DNA from: Bugula neritina
Taxonomy: Eukaryota > Bryozoa > Gymnolaemata > Cheilostomatida > Bugulidae
Direction of reading: 5' to 3'
NCBI GenBank assembly: GCA_964035545.1
Contig: OZ037770.1
Location: 8,633,973 to 8,697,972 of the forward strand
DNA length: 64,000 nucleotides
Below the pieces are notes generated by a model. The model ran no database searches. It had not been told where the DNA came from and saw only the letters and a program-made list of their open reading frames with translations. This document shows, piece by piece, positions 1-11,392 of the stretch. Made by a program: the position numbers and the translations under genes. How positions within the stretch are numbered: the stretch's first letter is position 1; each line of letters opens with the position of its first letter.

Positions 1-3000
1 GCTGCTCGAGTTGAACACAGATGTGAGTGAAGACATCAATGCTGCTAGCATGACAGCCAGCATCAGACCTCTCAAACCTGTCAGCCAGTGGATATAGTGC
101 GTTATATAATACTAGTATATAATATGTTCTACATATAAACATGTTTCACATAAATATATTATGTAAGTTTTGAATACAAGGCACGATATTTTAAAAACGT
201 GTACGATTTAATTTTCAAGATTGCGATAAAATACTTTTCTTGTGTAGCTTATTGCATATATGGCCAACAAAGCAGATCGAAAATCTGATAAAACATCAAA
301 AAATGCATGGCCAGAAGAAGTTGAAACCTAATTAAGCAAAACGTATTACTTATGAATATTTTAGACCTCACGCTTTTGATTTTATAAACAATAACACTTT
401 CTGTTGCATTGTTATTCAGCTAGTTAATAGTTTGGATTTACCTGCAGGCATAAGATTTAGGACTAAAGCTGAGTAGGCTATGTTACTGCATCCGGCAGGC
501 GAGTTGCAGACTTTAAGACAAGTCTCTGGGTCAGCACAGCCTACAGTCTCTGGAAATGATAGACAATAAATACTCTCATGTTTTGTCAGCTGGTCAGCAC
601 CAATGACTATTGACTTTGCATTGTATAACCAATAATTAAGGGGCAGTTAATTTAAGTTATGGAAAATTTCAAGCACAAAAGGCACCAAAATGGTCTTTAG
701 ATGCATACATTATGCAATGACAAATAATTTAAGCTGTATATAACTCAATATTGAGAAGTTTAAGTCATGAAATTATGAAGCCACACAAAATCCTCATTTT
801 AATTTTATCATAACTTTGGCGAATTTAGTTTCAGTTTGCAGACGCATATACAAAACAAACAAATAAACCCACTACTCTTATAGTTTGTATTTTAATGTCC
901 TTCACAATGCATCCTTGTAAGAAAATATTGTCATAAATAGTACCAAACTTACCAGGGTAGAGAACTCTAGCAATCATCCCAGGCATGACTAATAGGAAAA
1001 GAGGCAGCAACTTGAGTACAGCTGCCAGTAAGGTGCCTGCTTTAGCATGTGTTATATTCTTTGCTGCCAGTGCTCTTTGAACTATCACCTAAAAGCAAAT
1101 AAATGATGTGTTTTAATTTTTAAACTATAAAACACAATTAACTTTTAGTATAATGCTTTATGCAAAACTTCATTTTTACGATTTGATTCCAAATATGGTA
1201 CAATTTCTAACCACATGCAGGTTAGGTTATGTATTGCAAGTCATTATTTATAATATTCCCTGCACCAGCAGCAAAGTTTTTCTATAAAAACTTGTAGCAT
1301 CTAATCAAATTATACTCAAATTACACCAGACATTAAATTTAGCTACACAGATGACACTGGGTATTGACTTAAAACACTCACATACATTTAGGAGCAATAG
1401 TAGAGAAATTGACCTAGCCTAAGCTCTTTAATTATTTTTATTAAATTTTGGTTGGGGCGCGGATTGAAATTTCCACAAGAACACAACTTCTTTTGCTACA
1501 TTTTTAATCTAGAACACAAGCTTTTCTCAATTTCTCTATTTCTGCACCTACCTTCTGAACTATCCAAATGGTACTTGGCACTTACCTGGTCTGCACACCA
1601 GTACCAGAATGACTTGATGATGGCGCCAGTGAGCGCCCCAGGCCACGGCAAATCTGGGCTCAGAGGATCTCTGAAGATGTGAAACGCTTCATTCAAAGGC
1701 ATGTTACAAGTCTGGTTGGACAGGATTAGTGACTCTGGGATACTGCTGTGGTAAAGATCCAACAAACCTGTGTAACCACCAACTTCTATGAAGCCTGCAA
1801 TAAAATCACACATTCAAATTATTGTAGAAAAGAAGTATCTGCCATGCAAGAGCTTTTAAATGCCTTATTTTGGCAAATGATTTGAATTCAAAATGATTTT
1901 ATTACTAGGTCTGGCTGTATAGCTCTACACTTGTTAATATAATACTGCATTGAAAACAGCTATAGTAGCATACTGTCACTCATTAATTGTATTATATTAT
2001 CACCATGCATCACAGTGCATAGTACTAGTACAGAGTACTATAGTACTAGTAGACAGTAACAGTACCAGTGCTCAACACTAATATTAGCATGTGGTACTAC
2101 AACACTAGTACAAAATAGCGCAGTACTAGTACGCTGGGCTATATAGTAATAATATACAGTACACGGCGTACCTGGTGTTTTACTAATAATGATGACAATA
2201 TAACATTTGTGATGAAAAAACTGATGAGTATAAATCATAAAAAGACAATACTAAAACAAAACAACTTTGTGATGCAACACTTCTGAACACAATCTGAAAG
2301 CTATATGATATAGACAAGGACAATTTTCAATAAGTCAACTTTTCTACAATCAAATTGAAAGTTACTGCTAAAATCGTTGTATGACTATACATGACTATAC
2401 TATAAGGGTGTCTGGTAATAATGGCAGAAATAAAAATGGCACAGTGAAAATGACACAGTAAAATTGGCACAAGTAATAATGGCACGGATAATAATGGCAC
2501 AAATGGCAAAGTAGGTAAAAAGGCACATTTCAATATTGGGATGGGGGTTGAGGGAATGGAATGGGGAGTTTAGGTTTGGGGGTGAGGGGTTGAGTTTGGG
2601 GTTTGGTATAAGGGTTGGAAGTTTGGGTTTGGGGTTTAGAAAAATTTAACATCTGTGTGCCATTTTTACCTCTTTTTCATTTGTGCCATTATTACTTGTG
2701 CCACTATTACCCGTGCCATTATTACCTGTGCCATTTTTACAGTGCCATTTTTATCTTGCCACTTTTACCTAAAATCGACTTTGTGCATTACAATCACACA
2801 ACTTTTCAGTTACAGGTTTTAAAGCCTGTATATTTATAAGGTGCTTGTCTAAACTGAGTAGGTAACAAAAACAAATGCTAATATGCTATAGAAAATATAC
2901 CTACTTAAGACACACAGGAGGATGGCACCAGCCACCATCAGGATAGTCTGCACAAAGTCTGTCCAGATGACAGCAGTTAATCCTCCTGTAACAAACAAGG

Positions 3001-6000
3001 TTGGTTTAGCAAAGACTATTACTGCTTTGTGTAGCACTGCTCTGTGTAGCATTGCTTTGTGCAGCACTGCTCTGTATAGCACTGCTCTGTGTAGCACTGC
3101 TCTGTGTAGCACTGCTTTGTGTAGCACTGCTCTGTGCAGCACTGCTCTGTGAAGCACTGCTTTGTGTATAGCACTGCTCTGTGTAGCACTGCTCTGCGTA
3201 GCACTGCTATGTGTAGCACTGCTCTGCGTAGCACTGCTATGTGCAGCACTGCTCTGTGTTGCACTGCTATGTACTGAAATATTTGTGTCTATAGGAGACA
3301 CAAATTTATGTAAACTCATGTACTCTGAAAATGATGATGTGTCAGACATTGTTTGTTGCATTGCCAATAAAATCTTCTTATATCAAAGAAATGTATTAAA
3401 GTGAAAATTTTACACACTTTTGTTTTTTTCGTATAACAAATACCAGCTTAATAACATTTTAACTCCATCACTACACTTTACAATATCACAATATTATTTT
3501 ACTCTTATCGCATTAAAATTAATTGCATCATGATATTTTACTTTGATAGTACCGTATCACTATATTACTGTATTAAAAAGTTTCGTAATTGCTGCATTAT
3601 TGCATCGGTGTAATAATGTATTTTTGTACTACTGTGTTATTGTATTGGTATAAAATAGTTTGTGTGTTGAACTACATTTTAGTTTATTTAGAGTACAGTA
3701 TTAGTATAGAGATACATGTAACCATAGTTACCAGTGATAGTATTAGTGTAGAGATACATGTAACCATAGTTACCAGTGATAGTATTAGTACAGAGATATA
3801 TGTAACCATAGTTACCAGTGATAGTATTAGTGTAGAGATACATGTAACCATAGTTACCAGTAGCAGTATTAGTATAGAGATATATGTAACCGTAGTTACC
3901 AGTAGCAGTATTAGTATAGAGATATATGTAACCGTAGTTACCAGTGATAGTATTAGTAAAGAGATACACATAACCATAGTTACCAGTACAGTATTAGTAC
4001 AGAGATACATGTAACCATAGTTACCAGTGGTAGTATTAGTATAGATATACATGTAGCCGTAGTTACCAGTGATAGTATAAGTGAAGAGATACATGTAACC
4101 ATAGTTACCAGGACAGTATTAGTGTAGAGATACGTGTAACCATAGTTACCAGTGGTAGTATTAGTGAAGAGATACATGTAACCATAGTTACCAGTACAGT
4201 ATTAGTATAGAGATATATGTAACCATAGTTACCAGTAGCAGTATTAGTGTAGAGATACGTGTAACCATAGTTACCAGTGATAGTATTAGTAGAGAGATAC
4301 ACATAACCATAGTTACCAGTGATAGTATTAGTAGAGAGATACACATAACCATAGTTACCAGTGATAGTATTAGTGTAGAGATGCATGTAACCATAGTTAC
4401 CAGTGATAGTAAACAATGCAGCAACTAGAAGTATTCCACCAATACTCAAGTATGTGTCCAACTCTGTAGCTTGCTCTATGAAAACGGTTCCAGCAAACAA
4501 ATCAATCTACAGAACACAAGGCAATCTTTTAGAGTCAACTGATTATAGCAACAAATGTGAATGATTTTATTAAACTCACACATATTTCGTAGTATTTTGA
4601 TGTTGCTTAATAAAAGTACTTCTTGAAATTTCTGTAATTTTAAATTAATTCTTGAATTCATGAGAGGATGACTTGAAAATTTATAATTGAGTTCGTGTGC
4701 TTAAAATTTTTATCTAATTATAACTTTCACAAACATTATAATTTAAACAGCGTTATTGACAACACAAATTATTTTTTATAGTAGAAAATGACTAAAAAAA
4801 ACTACCTTTAACCAAGAAATAATATGCAAAAACAAACAGCTAAGCACTAAAAACTTAAGCAGCAAAGAATTAGGGGCTGTTCAAAGGTTCCTACCGATAT
4901 TTTTGTAAAAATGTATGCTATGAGGGTCATTGCAGAGTGAAACACTCGGATTCGTCTTCCTCCAAATCTTAGCCTGAGGTACTCTGGCATGGTGTTGGTT
5001 CCACTAGCTATATAAACAGGAACAAATACCCAGCCTAACACCATCACAATGATTACAGCCTATAAACACAACAGAACAACAACTGTACTGGGTCTCCTTT
5101 GCCATGGCTACTGCATCACTAAAATACATTTCAACCTACACTACTTTACTATTTATAATAAAATATGATACTAAACCAATCCTGACTTTTAAATTACAAT
5201 ACGCTGGGCTGGAATGGCAAAAACTTATATTCAATTATTGATAGTTATAGGAATGTTTATACCTATGCTATGATAGATTTTTACATAATTATTTACGGGT
5301 ATATCACTAGCATATACCAATATTAATGACATATGTTGATGTTTATATTTATTGTGTTTTATCAATAAACATCAGAAGATTAAAAACATATTGCCATACA
5401 TTTTTGCAGTCACTCGGTTTATGTTGCGAATTTTTATAAAAATTGTCATGATGAATGCAAAATTATTGCGTTGCCAACTTTTTAAAAATATTGTTTCAAA
5501 GTGGAAAATGTGAATACAAATATCAGAATGCAATTATGTTGATAGAATAAAAATAAAAAGTAAGTAGTTTAAATTATAAGAGCATGCATTAAATAAAATT
5601 GATCAATAATAAGTATTTGAAATTTATGCAGCATTTTCTGCATTGAGGTGACATTGAGGGAATATTGAGGGGACATTGAGGTGGCATTGAGGTGACATTG
5701 AGGTGACATTGAGGTGGCATTGAGGTGACATTGAGGTGACATTGAGGTGACAAGACACATGTGAACATGTTACAAGAATTTCATAAATATTTATTTTTGT
5801 ATTTTATTACTAATACTATTATGTACATATAATAAACTGAGCTAAACGTCACTTTGATAGTTCTGCAAAGTTTTAATGCTTATTTATGATTCTCAGTAAA
5901 TACCTTGTTAAATAGCATAACAATATAAAACAGAGTGAAGGCTACACTATGAAATGGTGACAATAGCTACATAAGTTAACCACTCACATGTAGCTCATAG

Positions 6001-7482
6001 TATGCAACACTAAGACCTGTGGCAGCACCACCTCCAGCCAATCCTAAAAAGTGCTGACTTCCAATGTTACTGGCAAATATCGAGGCTCCAACCTAAAACA
6101 TGCAAAGCTTAATTATACATAAACAATGTGCAACAAACACACGCACACGCACACGCACACGCACACGCACACGCACACGCACACGCACACGCACACGCAC
6201 ACACACATATACAGCATACACATGCTATATATTATTATTCAAGAATATTATTTAGTGCATGCCACGTATCGAATTTACATTATCCACATAGCTAGGCATA
6301 ACTTTTCATTGCAAAATCTGCAACCAACAGCCGCCAACACATAATTGGAGCTGTGCCTTGCTGGTTTGAAGTTATAAATGACTTGGTTACTGACTGCAGC
6401 AAAAAACACAACACTATTAATGACAAGCAAAAGTCAAAGAAATGCTCATGAATGAATATCAAATCATTTTCACATTAACATTTCAATGTTTACAACCAAT
6501 CAACAGATCCTAAATTAAAGAACATGGATCTTGCTTTGAGCATGTGCACACATATATCATGTTATGTCATGAAGAGAATAAGTAGCTATATACACATGCA
6601 GGCAGCATTGTGTGCATGTCATGTTATAGCACCTCATGTTGCATCACATCACGTCACATCACACCATGTCACATCACACCATGTCACATCATGTCATGTC
6701 ACACCATGACATGTCACACCATGTCATGTCACACCACGTCAGGTCATGTCATGACACACCATGTCACATCACGTGATGACACACCATGTCATATCACGTA
6801 GAGGACAAACACTCACAGGTATCCAGTGTTGATTCTGACCAGCTAAAAAGTATCCCTTCACACTTCCTCGGTTTCTAGTAGATGTCTACAAAGTTTGTAT
6901 TATTATTTAAATAGAGTGTAACGAAGCAATGGTGGTAACTATTTGTGCTATGATTTACCTCTACTTCAAAATATTTTGTCAAAGAGAAGACCTACTAAGA
7001 TTAGTAGCTAGACCCTAAAGCTTATGCCCTTTTTTGTCTGATGGTTTTGTGTGATTATTCAGAATTTTGCATTCGAAATTGTTGAGACCAACTTGACATA
7101 AATTATTGTAATTCCTTTGAAAAATATACTTGTTTGAAAAATTGTGTGTTTTTGCAAGAAATTAGTTGCAAGAAAGGGAGTTGCCATCAAAAAAGTGGTG
7201 CTGTTACCATCAGATTGAACAAGCTAGCAGACATAAACTAGAACCGAGCAAACATTATAGTAACTTGGAAACTTTCATAAAATGCAGCTTCTCCCAGTGT
7301 GTACAAATTATTTAACCACCATGTCTATGTCTGGTTTATGAAGGATCGAGTGACCAAATAACAATGATTTATATCAGATCAGATCAGGTTCATAGATTGA
7401 TTTGATAAGCTGAATGGGGCAATCATTTTGGTACCAAAACTTTTAAGCATACAAGTTTATTCTCAACTTATATATATCTATA

Positions 7483-7572
<90 letters not shown>

Positions 7573-8057
7573 TATATATATAGATATATATATATATATA
7601 TATATAGAAAATGTGTGTGTTTGTGTATACAGAGAATAATTGCAATTGCAATTGCAATTAAAATCGATGTACTATATAAAGGCTACTAAAACAAAAAATA
7701 ATCTTGTACTTTGATCTATGATCATAATTAGTATGAGATGTTTTATCAAAAAATAGAGCTGTGACTCCCAATTGTTTTTGCATAGACATGGTGAAACATG
7801 CCTGCATTATTTGTAGTATATAAAGCATAGTGCATCAGTCACTTCACACAGTACAAGTTTTTATTGTTACAGACAGACATGCAAAGAACATTTAAACTTT
7901 ATGAAACCAACTTCATTAGTCAATTAAATAACAATTCTGCCACATGAACTCTTACCCATATTCCGACTCCAACAACAAATACAAAGTAGAGACACAGAAT
8001 GAGATAATCGGACCAATGAAGGATCGGATTAGAAGGAACTTCTACAGTTGAACCCAT
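1..8057 (-). CDS. SLC5-family sodium/solute (glucose-type) cotransporter, 3' end outside window
   Basis: Multi-pass plasma-membrane symporter that uses the sodium gradient to import sugars or similar solutes. Ten exons on the minus strand: 8057-7956 (ATG), 6885-6817, 6092-5988, 5059-4895, 4506-4401, 2985-2905, 1794-1586, 1088-953, 549-442 and 77 to beyond 1. All have GT-AG borders and matching phases, giving 386 codons of the roughly 600-680 usual for the family. Family hallmarks in order are FLAG (exon 2), [14 protein letters not shown] (exon 3), [12 protein letters not shown] (exon 4), [13 protein letters not shown] (exon 5/6 junction), [16 protein letters not shown] and WYWCADQ (exon 7), [13 protein letters not shown] (exon 8), a Cys-rich loop with CSNIAY (exon 9) and [17 protein letters not shown] (exon 10). 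These resemble the SGLT (SLC5A1/2/9/10) branch; substrate cannot be assigned. The C-terminal third lies left of the window. Exon 5 ends inside a 42-bp minisatellite. Confidence 0.93.
2020..2140. repeat. Degenerate AGTACTAGT-rich low-complexity tract
   Basis: Repeated agtactagtac words within SLC5 intron 6. No coding content is seen. Confidence 0.6.
2424..2772. repeat. Foldback element: inverted 15-bp repeats around a G-rich centre
   Basis: The left arm (2424-2525) holds diverged tandem copies of taataatggcacaag. The right arm (2657-2772) holds the reverse complement (gtgccattattacctg). The spacer near 2536-2640 is G-rich, with runs such as TTTGGGG and GGGGGTTGAGGG. It sits in SLC5 intron 6. 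It looks like a foldback transposon or MITE, but no target duplication was identified. Confidence 0.75.
3020..3273. repeat. 15-bp minisatellite (GTAGCACTGCTCTGT) in SLC5 intron 5
   Basis: About 17 copies of a 15-bp unit with C/T, A/C and G/A variants. It lies just upstream (in gene sense) of the acceptor of exon 6 at 2985. With the 42-bp array it makes up most of intron 5. Open frames through it are an artefact of the stop-free 15-bp unit. Confidence 0.93.
3700..4410. repeat. 42-bp minisatellite carrying copies of the SLC5 exon 5 splice donor
   Basis: About 17 tandem copies of a unit of roughly 42 bp, with some units near 39 bp. On the minus strand each unit includes ACTATCACTG|GTAACTATGG, which matches the last ten bases of exon 5 plus its donor. 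The array therefore starts inside the exon and fills the adjoining intron. The first five units stay open in the exon's frame, encoding variants of [14 protein letters not shown]. Confidence 0.95.
5641..5752. repeat. 12-bp minisatellite (GACATTGAGGTG) in SLC5 intron 3
   Basis: About nine tandem copies with gacattgaggtg and ggcattgaggtg variants. Confidence 0.92.
6138..6206. repeat. (CACACG)n microsatellite in SLC5 intron 2
   Basis: An almost pure hexanucleotide run that ends in CACACA. Confidence 0.97.
6630..6800. repeat. CATCACACCATGTCA-type degenerate tandem repeat
   Basis: Irregular tandem copies of words such as cacaccatgtcatgt and cacatcac, abutting SLC5 exon 2 in intron 2. The open frames here are repeat artefacts. 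Confidence 0.85.
7470..7607. repeat. (TA)n microsatellite in SLC5 intron 1
   Basis: About 70 TA dinucleotides with a few C/G interruptions near both ends. Confidence 0.97.
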
Positions 8058-9008
8058 CGTACTTGTAGCAAGTAGCTACCAGAGTATTCCTGTGACAAGA
8101 TAGCCAGTAGCAAGTTCGTGTTGAGATTAGACAGCCTACTCCACTGCTGTAATGCCTTCACAACACTGACTGACTAGAGCAGGTACTTGCAATGTCCCAG
8201 GGTGTTCCTTACACTGACATTGCTAGCAGGTAATGTACTTGTCACCAAGTGCTTGACACTGTAAACAGGTGCTTGACTGCAAAGAATATGGACACCAGTG
8301 TCAATGCCAGTTATTGTGTTTCAACAACAGACACCTTCAATCACTTGCTGTCTCCAGTACTACAAGTTGGTGTTATAGGCTGACACCTCCAGCAAGTTCT
8401 TAAAACACTATTCTTTATAACGTAGCTGTAACTAGGATCATAATGATGCACACACTGTGATTGCACGCACCACTAAAGTAGAAGCTGGCACAGACTGCAA
8501 ATACCACCCACAATACTTTAATTATAACCTTTGTCACTTTTCAAATTTGATAACAACTCTTTGCTGAATGTTATCAAATGATTTATAAAGATAAGATGAA
8601 ATTGATAATACAGTTAATAGCAAGCAATTATAGAGACTCCCTCTGTGGCAAATATAGGTTAAGTGTAACACCAGCTCATGCAAACTTGAGAACAATTATC
8701 TCAACCCGTCCTATCAAATAAAATAATCAAATTTATTCAAAGTTTTGCATGCACTTTATAAATAATATCTTTGATAAACATACATATTTCAAAACAAATT
8801 ATCTGAAGTATGTATTTATAGAAAATATAATCAATGTAGAGAGCAATGTATAAATTAATATCTGCATGAAAGAAATTGAATATGAAATGAAGAAAAAAGC
8901 TAAAACCATTGAAGTTTATGCAACTAGTCTTGTGCAAATTGACATGCTAAGAAATTTAAAAATACATTTAGTTTGTGAGAGATACAATATATAAAGCTGT
9001 TAGTAGCT
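8058..9008. other. Intergenic region between SLC5 and the collagen-like gene
   Basis: It holds the presumed 5' flank of the SLC5 gene and the 3' flank of the collagen-like gene. I see no further coding exon and no convincing TATA box. Confidence 0.5.
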
Positions 9009-11285
9009 CTAATGGCGCAGCCTTTTCCTACGAAGCTTTCGGGCCCCTTTCTTGAGTTTTTTGTGAGTGGAGCCTCCATAGTGATCTCCGTGACCTTTGA
9101 ACTCTTCAGAAATAGGGTAACTAGTGGTTTCAATGTAGTCACTGGTGGTAGTTTGATATGCATCTGTAGTTGTGTCGTAGCCCTTAGCTGTGGAGGAGGA
9201 GGCGTATGAGTCACTTGTGGTACCGTACTCTGCTGTAGTTGTTTCATACTGCAGCAAAAATATATATTTCATAGGAGCAAATTGGAACACTAATACTTGC
9301 GGCTTTATGCCACTAAACCATAAAGTGAATTTGCAACTCTTAGATTGAAAATAGAAACTAAAGTTATATATTAGTAGGATGAATAATATTTTTTATGAAT
9401 ATTAGGTAGCTCTAAAGTTAATGTTTATAGTGTCAGCTTAAGGAACACACACTCACATATTTTCTATATTAGGCTGCACATAGACACACGCACGCACCAA
9501 CTTTTATGTATGCAACAAGTTTTATAGAGCAGTTATGATGCGAGACTGTCTCAATTATTGCAACTCCTACTATGAATGCTTTTAATAATTAGCAGCGTCA
9601 AGAAATTTTACATACGATATACACACGGAGGGGAAAACTCCCAGTACTTAAATAATACTCACAATTGGCTCAGTGATCTTATGCTTGTCAACCTCCGTTG
9701 TGTAGGCGCTGGTAGTTTCGTACTCGTCTTCAATATGGACCTTCAGTTTGCCATGCCCCCTCGGCTTTGAGTGACACCCACATCTACCAGGAAGCCCTGA
9801 TGGACCTATAGGGCCGGGAAGTCCATGAATACCCGGTCTACCCCGTCTTCCATCGAAACCCGGAAAGCCACGCGGTCCTGGTGGTCCAGTGGGACACACA
9901 TAGCATTGACCTCCTAAAACAGCATTGCTTACATCATGAACTTGCTGGCACTTGAGTTGAAGTTATCTGCACACTGAATTTATGTACATGCATTTACATG
10001 CCAAAATTGTTTCTACATTTGCAATATATAGCAGGGTAATGTGCAATTACATGTGCAAGAAGGAATGAATTTAAGAATTTCTATAACATTACATATAGGA
10101 GTTATCTCTACTTACTACTTCCTGTTGATATCTGTCTCTTTTCTCTAACCTCTTCAGCCGATCCTTTGATGTCTAGGCTGAGCACCTGTAAAACGAGTGT
10201 TTCTGAGATGTGAAACGACGCATTGAAAATGCACCATGCAGTTTTATTATCGATAAAAATCCAAATAAGTTTTGTATAAAATAACTTTTATTAATATTGC
10301 TTCTAAAATATTTTTTCTACTTACTTACGGCAAGTAGATTATGTATGTATTTATTTTATAAATTAAAAAAATAAAATCTTATAATGCAGGATAATTAAAA
10401 GATAGGCCATTGTTTCACTTTTTGCATAAGTTTAAAAATAAGTAAAGCAATAATATTCTAATTATCCTGTAGAGATAATTATACTAAAATTTTTATATGC
10501 CAACTCGAATACTCATAAAGATAGTCTTCTATACTATACCATTACTATAGTGCTGCTGAACTTAGAGGGCAATAATAGTAGTACCAACCTGGTGCTCAAG
10601 TTGTTTTACTCGTTGTGATAGGTTGAGACACATAAAACCTCCACCAATCACTATGAAGATAAGTAGTGCAAGGGACACACTGGTTATTGCATTGCGAAGG
10701 TTAAAGCGTTTTTCAACTGATGGCTTCTCTTCTTTTTCAGACAGCTTTTCCTTCTACAAATAAAACACAACTTCAAAATAGTGTAAAAACAGGTTGTCTG
10801 CAAAGATATATCAAAAGAAAATCCTTACCGTTTTACGAAAAGGAAAAGTTCAGCCTAAACAAGCTTTTTTACATTTTCATGTCATTGAAACACAAACTCA
10901 AAATAATTAGTATTTTATCTCAGTATTTTTAATCAATAAAAAATTAATTGTAAATCTCCATATAATAATTTAAATCCCGCCACCCGCGCAGGACCACGGC
11001 GGTGAAAGGTGACCATATAATAATTTAAATATTACCAATAACAGCTGTATATACCTTAAATTTTGGTTACCAAAGTTAGATGCTTTTAAATTGTTAGTGA
11101 GGGTAGACCAGTTTTACTTTTTTGTATTGAAATTTCAAATATAAGTAATTCTATTACTATATTACAGCTAGAACTATTCAATTAGTAAACATATGATATG
11201 AGTTACCAAATAAAAATAACAACGCGTGCTTTAAATTCCCTAATTACTGCAGTAGTACTGCCCTATACTATACAAATCTTACCAT
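9009..11285 (-). CDS. Short type II membrane collagen with furin-like site and Tyr/Thr-rich tail
   Basis: Five exons: 11285-11283 (the ATG alone), 10753-10589, 10185-10116, 9913-9663 and 9248-9009 (stop TAG), about 242 aa with consistent phases. Order of parts: a charged cytoplasmic N-terminus (about residues 2-21), one membrane helix (about 22-43), a short coiled-coil-like stretch, a dibasic REKR site near residue 71, CYVC, twelve Gly-X-Y triplets from GPPGPRG to GRCG, CGC, then a tail with YETT/DTTT/YQTTT motifs. The end is strongly basic ([14 protein letters not shown]). The N-terminal helix, furin-type site and Cys-flanked short helix recall nematode cuticle collagens and other membrane-anchored collagens. 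It is probably shed to an extracellular matrix or cuticle. The exon 3 donor is GTAAGT at 10115; a donor three bases upstream would remove one residue. Confidence 0.85.
10976..11012. mobile_element. 37-bp GC-rich insertion flanked by 18-bp direct repeats
   Basis: The 18-bp sequence ccatataataatttaaat occurs at 10958-10975 and again, identically, at 11013-11030. The DNA between them is very GC-rich against AT-rich surroundings. On the minus strand it contains ACCGCCGTGGTC, close to the head of the tRNA-like SINE elsewhere in the window. This suggests a severely truncated retroposon with its target duplication, in intron 1 of the collagen-like gene. Confidence 0.6.
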
Positions 11286-11383
11286 GGTGAGATAGAATGA
11301 GTTGATACAGAACGCTCTCTCTTGCTCCTAGGTACTCTGGTTACTGGCTGATAAGTAATGACACATGTAACAGGTGTGCTCAT

Positions 11384-11392
11384 ATTTATATA
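11384..11392 (-). promoter_or_regulatory. TATA box of the collagen-like gene
   Basis: TATATAAAT on the minus strand, about 100 bp upstream of the ATG at 11285. No other gene lies upstream. The transcription start is not known. Confidence 0.5.

Noticed and set aside
3019-3367. Open frames with AVLHRAVLH / STALCSTAL repeats
   Set aside because: Translations of the 15-bp minisatellite in several frames; only 2985-2905 is a real exon.
3700-4410. CRISPR array
   Set aside because: Tandem 42-bp units without unique spacers, in an animal intron.
3684-4500. Long minus- and plus-strand open frames through the 42-bp array ([14 protein letters not shown] repeats)
   Set aside because: Produced by a stop-free repeat unit; only the part before 4401 is normal exon. 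Kept as a splicing question, not as a separate protein.
6610-6801. His/Thr/Cys open frames
   Set aside because: Translations of the CACACCATGTCA repeat next to SLC5 exon 2.
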